From Hanleya hanleyi (lineage: Eukaryota; Mollusca; Polyplacophora; Lepidopleurida; Hanleyidae), in the NCBI GenBank assembly GCA_036873755.1, contig JAVTVY010016107.1, forward strand, positions 1 to 64,000: a DNA stretch of 64,000 bases. The letters run 5' to 3'. The notes beneath the pieces were generated by a model that saw only the letters and a program-made list of their open reading frames with translations, was not told where the DNA came from and did not search any database. The translations under genes and the position numbers were made by a program. Shown piece after piece: positions 58,001 through 64,000 of this stretch. Numbering within the stretch: the stretch's first letter is position 1; each line of letters starts with the position of its first letter.

Positions 58001-61000
58001 CGATTATCCACAGCGAGAAGATCGTCTATATAGCGTTTGGTGAATGAGAAGGAACGGGCTTTGAGTGGATCGGTTTTTGAAAGCGCCAGCATATAGTCAT
58101 ATTCATAAGAGAACAGATACAGGTCAGCCAACAGGGGGGCACAATTAGTACCCATTGGAATACCTATATGCTGCTGATATATTGTGTTGCCAAATTTCAC
58201 ATAGATATTTTTAATGAGAAATTCAAGCAACTCTATAAACAAAGAAACATCCCATGAATGATATCTCTTGTATGTAGTCGAGCTAAAGAATGCTTTATGG
58301 CTTCCGACATTAATATATCTACGATCAGTTTTCTTGAACACAGATACTATTAATGAACTTATACGGTCAATAAGGTCCTGATGAGGGATTGTAGTATAGA
58401 GAGTCGAGAAATCCCATGTGGATACATGTCTGTACGGTATGTGACCTTTAGCATCAAGTTCTTCCGTAAGACATTTTGAGTTTTTCAATATCCACATACA
58501 TTCAACGCCAGAGTTCTTGAAAATAGTGGCGCAATACCTTTCCCAAAATGCTTTTACCTCCTGAAGGGCCCTCGTCAATAGGGTTGAAAGAAGCTTGGTG
58601 GTGCAGCTTCTAGAACCAGCTATGAATCTAGCTTTGTATGGTGATTTATGCATTTTGGGAGTCCAGTATAGTTTTGGTATGTCGTTATGATTGGTTGGAA
58701 GACAAATACCTCTTTCCCTGAGAAACTTTTTGTGATTGTTAAATAAATCTTCCAGAGTAAATGCAGTTTGGGAGTAAGTAGATGTATTTGATGAAGATAT
58801 GTCTACACTCAATTCTTTAACCAGCACCTGGTAATAGTAATATTTACATATAAATATTATATTATTCGGAACTTTGTCTGCTGGGACTATGACGAATTTA
58901 CTCTGAAGATTTGCTAGAACTTCTTGCGAATTGAGGTTTCTCAGTACTTGTTTTGCTTGGGGAAGAGTACTTCTGTCAATATGGCGGATTGTTTCAACGA
59001 CCTTGCTCTTGGTGAGGTCCAGCCAATCAGCGAGTACTGTAGGTTCAACTTTTTCTCGCTTAGACCAATCAATAACGTACTGTTCTAATGCAGTCAGGAC
59101 TATCTTCTGGTCCGCCTTCAGATTTATTCTTCTTGGCTCTCTATATTTAGGTCCTTTCATCAGGAGTAATTTCAGATCCTTATCACTCACCACATCAAGG
59201 TCACCAGTCACAATATGTTTGCATGGTGTATAGATAAAGTTCGACAATTCACAATCACAACTATAGCCTCCTGACGTGTATAAGTTCCAGTCAAACTCCT
59301 TGACAGCATTGGAGTAATTGAATATTTTGGTGGCTATAGATTTAGTATACTTATATGAAATGCAAGGAGGTTCTGTGAACTTGCAATAGTTTGGTACAGC
59401 GTTGCGTACCTCTGGATCATTCAGGATTCGAGGTAAATTAATGATGTCCAGTCCTTTATCTAAGTAGTTGAGTTTCAAGAAAAGCCGATCTTGAGATGTT
59501 TCGATTATGTTCACTGGACGATACAACCGAAAATACGCTATATCTTGACATACTTTACTGATTTTGGATGGTATTATATTTCCTGAAGACGCAGATTGCT
59601 GTATATCTCTGGCTATTTGATTTAAAGCTCTCAGAGGTAACGCATACAGAACTGTACGTAAGCTATGTATACTATTGGGTGCGTTAGTTAAACCCACTAA
59701 GTAATTTAAAGTGATATGATCGTGAATCATCGAACTATTAAACTTTCGCCAACCATGGCTGCGTTGTCTCCGTTGATGGGGTTTAAATAGTTAGGTAATG
59801 TTGGATATATTTGAACGGCGGTTTGTAGCATTGCCGAACCCACTGACATTATCATTTAAACCAAACGGAAACACTGACCCAAGTTCTAGCATCCAGAATA
59901 ATTCCCGCTCTCGGATTTTTCTCTCAAATCAAAAGGGGAATCCTTATTAGATGGATAGACGACGTCTATGATCTGAATACTAAAGTTATCCCAGCCGTGG
60001 TCGGGTCCAGAAAAATGCCTACCTATAAGCAATTGCTTTTTCCTAACGGATTTTCTGTGACCGTTCACCCTAAGATGGAGTCTTTGGGTGGTCTTGCCAA
60101 CATACTGTTGACCACACTTCTTACAGGAAACTAAGTAAATACAGTTTGTAGTAGAACAACTAAGATCAACATACGAGTTAACAGAATATGAGTTACCAGT
60201 TAACGTGGAACTAAATGAAGCTGAAGTATTAAAGAGTGGACACGTGAGACATCCACGGTGTCCACACTTAGAAATTTTGAAATTATTACATGTAGAATTC
60301 GGTGCTAAACAATCATCAAGCGCAATATTGCAAGGTTTGATGTCGTGGCCTTGCTTTGCTGTCAGAAATATATCTGTCATTTGGATTGAAAAAGGTCTTA
60401 GTGCATTTCGAACTATTAGAGACTCGGCCGAGAAACCTGCACTAAGGTTCCTCGGGTCTGTCTTCATATTTTTTCTTTTAGTTGTGCTCATTATGTTTGT
60501 TGGGTGTGCAGGGGCCCGGCCTCGGGGACAACTTGTCCACCAGCAGAATCCAGGCATACACAGGTTAAAATTACAAGCGTCTAGTCCGTCATTCATAATC
60601 CAGCCGTCGTCCATTAGAGAATATCCGCGTCCATAAAACCGACAACGTGAGGCACTTAGAAACGAATTAAAAAAATCCAACACTCCCTTAACATTACCAG
60701 CGATATTAAACCCTAAGCCCCCCATTAGAAATCAGGTATTCAAGTCCTTAATAAATTTTATCAAAGCTGCTGGTTGTTATTCCAGTATATAATACTACCG
60801 CCGTGCATGCGCAGTCAACATTTTTTTTTTTTTTTTCCAAATAATCAATCACTAATACACGAAGTACTATCACACGATTTGATAGAGGCCAAATCATTCT
60901 TCTGACTTAAACAAATGGCATGGTTGCAGCGGAGTTACCTTGATACTGAGGGCCGTCTGCACCATAGCCATACAAAACATTATGGCCATAATAACTATCC

Positions 61001-63042
61001 ATACATAACATCCGGCCAAAATGTCACAGACTCATTTAGAAATAAAATAGGCATGGCAACAACGGAGTTACCTTGATACTGAGGGCCGTCTGTTCCACTG
61101 TCCTACAAAACAAACGATGGCCAAATCTAATTGAATTCACGACAACAATAGCACGGCCAAATCGCATATAGCGAGCATTATTCGGCATAAAATATAGGAA
61201 ATGGTGATGGCGGAGTTACCTTGATACTGAGGGCCGTCTATCTCATTGTCCTACAAATTTGTTATGGCCATCAAACGATAATGCATTCAGAAATAATACA
61301 GAGCTGTTTATTTGTGTATTCACCAAGTACTGAATCCATCGAAATGTTTATTTATTTATCCATTTGTCCATCTATTTACCCAATTATATATTGCTATTCA
61401 TATTATGTGACCGACGGTCGGGGGGTGCCTGTTGTTGGGAGGAAGATATATCAAATTATTGCATCGAAAAACAATAGAAAACAAGAATGACTACAAGCCT
61501 TCTATTACATATGATACAGGCACACCGAAGACCACAGACGAGTTGGACAAGACCTAAAACAGAAGACGGATGACGATTACAAGAATACTAACCGCGCCTT
61601 GAGTGACAACGCCGCATAGCAAGAACACCCAGAATCAGAATACTCGACCCTAGACCATTCCGGACACGCTACTCCACTTGATGTTACCCAACTGACGCCT
61701 CAACACAGAATATGATCCTTTGACTTTCACGAAATATAGAACGTAGACCTGTCGTTCTGTACCCCAATACACACTCCAAGCAATTGTTACAGGCACAGAT
61801 TTCTGGAAGGACCCCGCCCTGTTCCCGAGGGCGTCAGTCGGGAAGTCGGCTCTAAGAATCCTGAAGACGCCCTGGTTCTCCCAGTTTTTTCTGGACGGCT
61901 TTGTGCGTACTATGGGGTACCAAGACAAAGGAATCATACACGCGATTACAGTGAACTCCCAATTACCAGTATAACTTAACAAAAAAAACAAAACAAAACA
62001 AAAACAGAAAGAGACTTACGAACTTGTACATATAGCGATTCTTATTTACTTCTATTTATATCTCCTACTAATCACTCATTGTTATTTATTATTTATCTAT
62101 TTGTTTATATATTTATTTATTTATATATTTAGCGCTGGAAAAGATATTCAATAAACAACGTAATGTACCGCGAGAATCGAATAAAACATTGAGTTGATGG
62201 GCCGCGAAATCCGAATGGGAAGCGGCCCTTAAACTACAATTTCAATCAAAAAACCTATATTACTTTGAGTGAAACGAAACACGCGCCCATATCACTGAGA
62301 AGACAATGAGGTCATTTTCTGCCGCTCCTCCCCCCTTCCGTATTCATGTTGTTTATATTGGTAACTATAAATGATGACGAGCAGGACTGTCAATTCTCAA
62401 TGATAATTCCTGCATCTCCAGAAATTCACGGTGTTTCAAAGGTGACAGCTGATTGCACACAGTTTGCAATAATCGTTGTCCATGATTCGCTCAATTTCAA
62501 CGCCAACCTTTTAACGATGCACCTGTAACCTTTAATGTCGACCTTCTGACCTCCTTATTTCGTCATCACTTTCTCATTTTTAAGTGGTGAGTGTTATACC
62601 CCCGACTACTATTGGGAAAATATGTATAGTGTGTATATTTAATATATATCCATGCGTATCTTTTTTCCAAGAAATGTTAAAACGTTCAAACGGGCGTTAT
62701 ACGGACAAACAAGTTCAGCGATCCGCCCAAATGAGCGGGTCTTTTGGCCACCGACTGGACAACCTGTTCACCGAGGCTGGTTTGGGTGATCTGCAGACGA
62801 GACGACATCACCAAAAGCCCACCTGGTTCAATACTGACTTGAACAAATTCACCAAAGTTTTCCAACCAGATGCACTCTTCGATTACCTGCCTGGTATTCG
62901 ATGCCATAAGGGTTTCGAATGTTATACCGTCAGTCGTAGTATATCTTCTCCATCCAAACTGGGCTGTAAACTGGCCCATTTAGCGTCAGATATGGACTTT
63001 TGGCGCGAACTGAGAGAGGACTTTGCTGAGTGCATTGAGTAA
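42892..63042 (+). CDS. spliced gene: DUF6589-type protein with two embedded PHD fingers (8 exons, 5' end incomplete)
   Basis: Exons: 42892-43086, 43864-44121, 44483-44620, 45061-45325, 48010-48279, 49184-49411, 49991-50122 and 62672-63042. Every boundary is GT/AG and the phases (0,0,0,1,1,1,1) join to one frame of 618 residues plus TAA. The order of motifs resembles DUF6589 proteins: LRHQYSQKM, GDNLSVERAG, a GTLGFVK block, LRGMTSLDDFPDG, AVREGDG, LPKRLQDDLTWNRF and GFECYTVSRSI at the end. Between the fourth and sixth blocks lie two PHD zinc fingers. No stops or frameshifts interrupt the exons, so it appears functional. PHD fingers usually bind histone tails, which suggests a nuclear role; the catalytic or binding role of DUF6589 is unknown to me. 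The true start exon lies upstream or is lost. The family assignment is from memory. Confidence 0.8.
43165..43695 (-). mobile_element. piggyBac-like MITE, reverse copy in intron 1
   Basis: The reverse complement of the 24690 family: 'cttaccacattatacccttg', 'tgacactgacgtcattt', 'cccacgtggccatc', a G-run and 'caggccagctaggga' near the right end. It lies wholly inside the intron 43087-43863. Confidence 0.75.
43864..44121 (+). CDS. exon 2 of the DUF6589/PHD gene
   Basis: 86 codons in phase 0, VNIGVVKADPASTKG through HKEGIPLQ, between acceptor 'ttttcattag' and donor CAG|GTACAC. It contains NGDNLSVERAGQSRR, the most recognisable DUF6589 block (usually GDQL in relatives, from memory); here Asn replaces Gln. 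Confidence 0.85.
44483..44620 (+). CDS. exon 3 of the DUF6589/PHD gene
   Basis: 46 codons in phase 0, DAMNEFFIGSSMASRGTLGF through HSWNMFE, between 'catgtttcacag' and GAG|GTTTGT. Confidence 0.8.
45061..45325 (+). CDS. exon 4 of the DUF6589/PHD gene (starts PHD finger 1)
   Basis: Acceptor 'tattttacag'. It encodes GYILLLVMKLRGMTSLDDFP, a helical segment WVKQLAAEIVETCW, and ends YPFCKCKT, supplying the first two cysteines of PHD finger 1. The donor is CTG|GTAATT, phase 1. Confidence 0.85.
46436..47580. repeat. cluster of GTCAGTGGTGTTAC motifs in intron 4
   Basis: The word 'gtca(g/c/a)tggtgttac' occurs about nine times on the plus strand (near 46455, 46649, 46796, 46813, 47016, 47038, 47055, 47217 and 47237), and its complement 'gtaacacca(t/c)tgac' near 46837 and 47562. 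Spacing is irregular. It does not look like a simple tandem array. Confidence 0.75.
48010..48279 (+). CDS. exon 5 of the DUF6589/PHD gene: rest of PHD 1, most of PHD 2
   Basis: Acceptor 'ttttttccatcag'. PHD 1 is completed by ILCCNSLCKQQWFHVSCL and WFCSTEC (C4HC3 pattern with the exon 4 cysteines). PHD 2 then begins IYCLCHARK, VQCALEDDC and WYHLKCLGKG, and is interrupted by the intron at FPG|gtatat. All zinc ligands expected for both fingers are present. Confidence 0.88.
49184..49411 (+). CDS. exon 6 of the DUF6589/PHD gene: end of PHD 2, return to DUF6589
   Basis: Acceptor 'ccccttgacag'. DSWYCSEEC gives the last two zinc ligands of PHD 2. The exon then reads VWRGLNLMARRDAVREGDG and WVNSHSRYLVSGCHLLA, resembling the central DUF6589 helices. 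The donor is CTG|GTAAAT, phase 1. Confidence 0.85.
49991..50122 (+). CDS. exon 7 of the DUF6589/PHD gene
   Basis: 44 codons after acceptor 'tttaaattcag': GGFLPKRLQDDLTWNRFANL, then GLDLVNEFINKDFK, ending AAAG|GTATTT. The exon is short and its frame contains no Met at the start, so simple ORF scans miss it. The match to the family's L(P)xRxxxxLxWxRF block and the phase fit on both sides support it. Confidence 0.85.
52498..53484 (+). CDS. LINE ORF1: Gag-like RNA-binding protein
   Basis: The open frame begins after a stop at 52492 (AGDLHQVFELPGGDLKVHCK), with only GTG at 52621 and no ATG before the zinc region, so the start is lost. It has an RRM-like segment (GVIYGIDLNIKLEDI ... NITVKPFYDTP) and three zinc knuckles: CFRCQKFGHFQNFC, CPKCAGNHTYDLC and CANCKANHSAGYKGC. 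A Glu-rich segment and a C-terminal helix follow. It ends TAA at 53482-53484. ORF1 proteins of this type coat the element's RNA. ORF2 begins in the -1 frame across its end. Confidence 0.85.
   Translation, partial: CAGDLHQVFELPGGDLKVHCKSQTQFDKLLRLDLLADKPVSVKQFKQRSEQCKGVIYGIDLNIKLEDIKQKLSDQNVIYAKRLQKNKNDTTSVMLVFKGTKLPENIRLWGINITVKPFYDTPKRCFRCQKFGHFQNFCKSQVICPKCAGNHTYDLCTETKITCANCKANHSAGYKGCLAYKTARTVEFVKANKGISYSQAVKETKLNQKISLTMAHRRTNVSESIATPVPAKPEETIEIEDNEMETERISMTKLDLLGFITLAINSVTDSNQPKLNRKEKTIIIAKIGQDFFNWNFKYEEIIDWGLNPKYKKETSTPLRTPNAHNISA
53485..57173 (+). CDS. LINE ORF2: endonuclease, reverse transcriptase, RNase H
   Basis: The frame is open from about 53466 (overlapping the ORF1 end, no ATG) to the PLE junction. 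Apurinic endonuclease: LSILQWNANGIAKHG, CIQETF, GDYNSHNPIWD and SDHFPIL (53560-54205), catalytic residues intact. RT: PIPKPGKDPSDSKSYRPISL, motif A FLDIEKAFDLVW, motif B PQGSVISPTLFN and catalytic FADD (near 55569-55580). RNase H: YTDGSKN, TELVAIIKALEW, LSDSLSG and GNEAADRTAK (56466-56825). A CCHC-like CTACNNVEETIEHVLLEC lies at the end. No stop codon interrupts it before the PLE; the ~22 residues read beyond 57173 belong to the PLE end. Its quality suggests recent activity. Confidence 0.92.
57172..57239 (-). repeat. PLE terminal direct repeat (left)
   Basis: 68 bp identical to 60569-60636. The same sequence with a few changes is at the left end of the truncated PLE at 11188-11255. It lies just beyond the RT 3' UTR on the minus strand. 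Confidence 0.88.
57569..57955 (-). pseudogene. PLE RT thumb, frameshifted from the main RT frame
   Basis: It continues the RT after a one-base shift near 57955: DSPTGTSYLDLYLYKNEAG, YPFLDSNIPVGPAYGVYISR, FARSCVKCDDFNQRHKN, then a second shift and FGDTYRMLIAKYE. This is the C-terminal thumb typical of PLE RTs. No GIY-YIG domain follows; only ~330 nt of non-coding sequence separates it from the terminal repeat. Confidence 0.8.
57952..59730 (-). CDS. PLE reverse transcriptase
   Basis: 592 residues from Met at 59730; the real protein likely begins in the upstream GIY-YIG part. N-terminal region: SGGYSCDCELSNFIYTPCKH and GDLDVVSDKDLKLLLMKGP. RT core: FVIVPADKVPNNIIFICKYYY, LYWTPKMHKSPYKARFI, motif A STWDFSTLYTTIPHQDL, motif B GIPMGTNCAPLLADLYLFS and catalytic YIDD in KRYIDDLLAVDN. 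All catalytic positions are present. It is related to telomerase-type RTs at the family level. Truncated copies lie at 11848-12672 (minus) and 30331-30985 (plus). Confidence 0.9.
   Translation of the reverse strand: MIHDHITLNYLVGLTNAPNSIHSLRTVLYALPLRALNQIARDIQQSASSGNIIPSKISKVCQDIAYFRLYRPVNIIETSQDRLFLKLNYLDKGLDIINLPRILNDPEVRNAVPNYCKFTEPPCISYKYTKSIATKIFNYSNAVKEFDWNLYTSGGYSCDCELSNFIYTPCKHIVTGDLDVVSDKDLKLLLMKGPKYREPRRINLKADQKIVLTALEQYVIDWSKREKVEPTVLADWLDLTKSKVVETIRHIDRSTLPQAKQVLRNLNSQEVLANLQSKFVIVPADKVPNNIIFICKYYYYQVLVKELSVDISSSNTSTYSQTAFTLEDLFNNHKKFLRERGICLPTNHNDIPKLYWTPKMHKSPYKARFIAGSRSCTTKLLSTLLTRALQEVKAFWERYCATIFKNSGVECMWILKNSKCLTEELDAKGHIPYRHVSTWDFSTLYTTIPHQDLIDRISSLIVSVFKKTDRRYINVGSHKAFFSSTTYKRYHSWDVSLFIELLEFLIKNIYVKFGNTIYQQHIGIPMGTNCAPLLADLYLFSYEYDYMLALSKTDPLKARSFSFTKRYIDDLLAVDNRYINEAVKDIYPPSLI
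59886..60491 (-). CDS. PLE GIY-YIG endonuclease (N-terminal part of the same unit)
   Basis: It begins MSTTKRKNMKTDPRN (60491); earlier in-frame codons run through the terminal repeat and LINE antisense and are not part of it. A Cys-rich motif CGHRGCLTCP precedes the nuclease: NCIYLVSCKKCGQQYVGKT is the GIY-YIG core (IYLV...YVG), then the catalytic-type Arg region LHLRVNGHR and IGRHFSGPDHGWDNFSI. The frame ends at a TAG after SGNYSGC. Shifting by one base at an A5 run (59916-59920) instead gives KIRERELFWMLELG and FPFGLND, the normal GIY-YIG C-terminal block, leading towards the RT (one TAA at 59791-59793). So nuclease and RT were one ORF. Confidence 0.85.
   Translation of the reverse strand: MSTTKRKNMKTDPRNLSAGFSAESLIVRNALRPFSIQMTDIFLTAKQGHDIKPCNIALDDCLAPNSTCNNFKISKCGHRGCLTCPLFNTSASFSSTLTGNSYSVNSYVDLSCSTTNCIYLVSCKKCGQQYVGKTTQRLHLRVNGHRKSVRKKQLLIGRHFSGPDHGWDNFSIQIIDVVYPSNKDSPFDLREKSESGNYSGC
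60569..60636 (-). repeat. PLE terminal direct repeat (right)
   Basis: Identical to 57172-57239. LINE ORF2 resumes directly to its right with CGA CAA CGT (R-Q-R) at 60640. Confidence 0.88.
60924..61260 (+). repeat. three-copy ~140-bp tandem repeat
   Basis: 'ggagttaccttgatactgag' followed by 'ggccgtct' begins at 60931, 61064 and 61212. The intervening sequence ('caaacgatggcc', 'atggccataa') is partly conserved. It is non-coding. Confidence 0.8.
62042..62150. repeat. partial copy of the foldback element arm
   Basis: 'tatttatatctcctactaat', 'cactcattgttatttattat', an (ATTT)n tract and 'agcgctggaaaagat' match the right arm of the palindrome at 32620-32710. It is a single-arm remnant. Confidence 0.8.
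62672..63042 (+). CDS. terminal exon 8 of the DUF6589/PHD gene
   Basis: Acceptor 'cttttttccaag'. It joins in phase 1 to exon 7 (FINKDFK|EMLKRSNGRYTDKQV). It encodes SFGHRLDNLFTEAGLGD, TDLNKFTKVFQPDALFDYLP, the block CHKGFECYTVSRSI and a C-terminal FWRELREDFAECIE before TAA at 63040-63042. It lies 12.5 kb from exon 7 because of the transposons in between. Confidence 0.88.
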
Positions 63043-63480
63043 ATTCCGTCGAATTCTAGGTTTTGGCTGGGCGATACACAGGCTCATATCGCGTATGATA
63101 TCACACCGCATGTTTTTTTCGCTATAGTATCATGTACTATATAATAATTCCTAATATGTTTGGTTGGTAGATAATGATATACGGTACAAAATTACAAAAT
63201 GCTAAGTCCTTAACTAACTAAATCTTCCGCTTAAACAATTCCATTATACGCATTCAGCAATATACATTACTTCTTATACCAGTGTTTTGGGTGTCACAAT
63301 GAAGTAAAAGTCTTCAACACTTCGCAGTACCCTTCCCGTTATTGGAAGTAATAACGCCAAGTACATCACAATACAACATAAACGTAATAAAACAGTGTCT
63401 GGCCATTTCAAGACTGGCAGTGTCCGGGATGAACCCGTGTCAGCTGCTGTCAAGGTAAAGTAACGTATCTTCAAGAAAGA
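63043..63480. other. 3' flank of the DUF6589/PHD gene, nothing distinctive
   Basis: AT-rich. No clear AATAAA immediately downstream of the stop was settled by eye. No gene seen. Confidence 0.4.
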
Positions 63481-63481
63481 T

Positions 63482-63655
63482 AGCCAGAAATAATATAAAC
63501 ATTCCCTCTCCCACTGGAGTAATACGACACAGAAATAATATCAACATTCCCTCTCCCACTGGAGTAATACGACACAGAAATAATATCAACATTCCCTCTC
63601 CCACTGGAGTAATACGACACAGAAATAATATAAACATTCCCTCTCCCACTGGATG
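63482..63655. repeat. 45-bp minisatellite, ~4 copies
   Basis: Unit: 'agaaataatatmaacattcc' followed by 'ctctcccactggagtaatacgacac'. The period is a multiple of three, so the minus strand keeps a frame open with a repeated EGMLILFLCRITPVG pattern; I regard that as incidental. Confidence 0.9.
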
Positions 63656-63756
63656 ACAGACTACCTCTTCACTATATTCCTCTTTGGTGGTTGGTTCGTC
63701 ATATTCACTGCTAAGGTCTTTGACGTTGGACAATTTCAATATTTTCATATGGTTGG

Positions 63757-63842
63757 CCTTGCCCCCCCCCCCGGGAATTCTCCCCCTTACCCGTTGAGGT
63801 TTGGGGCTGAAAGTTACCACAATATACCCTTGGATCAACAAA
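63757..63842 (-). mobile_element. piggyBac-like MITE fragment
   Basis: 'aagttaccacaatataccct' followed by 'tggatcaac' matches, in reverse, the 'aagggtatagtgtggtaag' region of the 24690 copy. A C-run at 63761-63773 corresponds to its G-run. Confidence 0.5.
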
Positions 63843-64000
63843 AGTAAATCTTATAAAAAATGTAACCCCAGATTTTGAGAAATATTTCCTTCATTCACAT
63901 GAAAGTTGACAACCATCGAAGGGCTGATGAAGCCGGTATTGACTAACATACCTTCCATATATAGCTTCTTTCATGTCTGAATGAAAAAGAGCAAAATTCC

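Larger units (their letters stand above)
57172..60639 (-). mobile_element. full-length Penelope-like element with terminal direct repeats, inserted in the LINE
   Basis: A 68-bp segment at 57172-57239 is repeated identically at 60569-60636 ('ttacaagcgtctagtccg' to 'atatccgcgtccataa'), as in PLE pseudo-LTRs. On the minus strand the unit encodes a GIY-YIG endonuclease (60491-59886), then RT (59915-57569). The nuclease lies N-terminal to the RT, the permuted order reported for Naiad/Chlamys-type PLEs and opposite to classical Penelope. The boundaries within the LINE are precise to a few bases; I cannot fix the target duplication. The element is young: identical repeats and few lesions. Confidence 0.85.
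52498..60792 (+). mobile_element. LINE (I/Jockey-superfamily type with RNase H), 5'-truncated and split by a PLE
   Basis: ORF1 with three zinc knuckles is followed by ORF2 with endonuclease, RT and RNase H, on the plus strand. A PLE occupies about 57174-60639. Beyond it the last ~50 codons of ORF2 continue (RQREALRNELKKSNTPLTL ... FIKAAGCYSSI, TAA at 60790-60792). ORF1 has no visible N-terminal start, and a stop lies at 52492, so the 5' end is probably truncated. Clades with RNase H in this superfamily include I, LOA and Nimb; I cannot choose between them. Confidence 0.88.
50123..62671 (+). other. 12.5-kb intron 7 of the DUF6589/PHD gene
   Basis: It runs from donor GTATTT (50123) to acceptor 'ttttttccaag' (62661-62671). 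It contains about 2.3 kb of unremarkable sequence (50123-52490; a C-run near 50899-50909; an unrecognised open stretch at 51374-51653), the LINE/PLE composite (about 52498-60830), a three-copy tandem repeat and a foldback fragment. Confidence 0.75.

Noticed and set aside
57172..60639. EN-RT order explained by two tandem classical PLE copies
   Set aside because: The nuclease C-terminal block continues in the RT frame after a one-base correction, and no second RT lies upstream of the nuclease.
63440..63841. 133-codon minus-strand frame with EGMLILFLCRITPVG repeats
   Set aside because: It is produced by a 45-bp minisatellite; no start context or other domain.

Overview
This is a repeat-dense window from a metazoan nuclear genome. 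Spliced coding exons with GT/AG boundaries, PHD fingers, several classes of eukaryotic retroelement, and one 23-N assembly gap all point that way. The mix (a Gypsy element with integrase ahead of reverse transcriptase, an N-terminal-GIY-YIG Penelope-like element, an RNase-H-bearing LINE, TTAA-flanked MITEs, and dispersed repeats carrying 'gggccataactc') suggests a marine invertebrate, perhaps a mollusc or another lophotrochozoan, or a basal deuterostome. I cannot name the species. There is no bacterial gene organisation and no CRISPR.

Layout. 0-6.5 kb is non-coding repeats. 6501-14217 is a full-length Gypsy/Gmr1-like LTR retrotransposon with LTRs and a 4-bp target duplication; it is decayed and is interrupted at 11188-12900 by a 5'-truncated Penelope-like element (PLE). 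15.4-22.85 kb is a second, 5'-truncated member of the same Gypsy family. It holds a PLE 3' fragment and a 2963-bp insertion that looks like a solo LTR with an internal minisatellite. 22.85-24.0 kb is a 157-bp tandem repeat. 24.0-30.3 kb has no recognisable gene apart from a piggyBac-like MITE. 30.3-31.75 kb holds PLE and LINE fragments that meet at the gap. 31.85-32.97 kb is a 1.1-kb foldback palindrome, and 33.0-35.8 kb is 30-bp minisatellites. 35.83-36.99 kb is the integrase of a different Gypsy element. 37.3-42.8 kb is a promoter-motif-rich region with NRF-1-like and CRE-like palindromes in tandem arrays around two intronless C2H2 zinc-finger genes on the minus strand.

The one convincing spliced gene runs on the plus strand from about 42.9 to 63.04 kb. 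Eight exons keep compatible phases and encode about 618 residues of a DUF6589-type protein with two tandem PHD fingers embedded in it. Its last intron (50123-62671, 12.5 kb) carries a LINE whose ORF2 is nearly intact, and that LINE is itself split by a full-length PLE on the opposite strand. The PLE has identical 68-bp direct terminal repeats and encodes its GIY-YIG nuclease upstream of, and in one translational unit with, the reverse transcriptase. The unit is broken only by one homopolymer frameshift, one in-frame stop and frameshifts near its 3' end.

The order of events can be read from the nesting: Gypsy copies first, then PLE insertions and the solo-LTR-like insertion into them; separately, LINE into the gene's intron, then PLE into the LINE. 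All names come from motif recognition by eye; no search was run.
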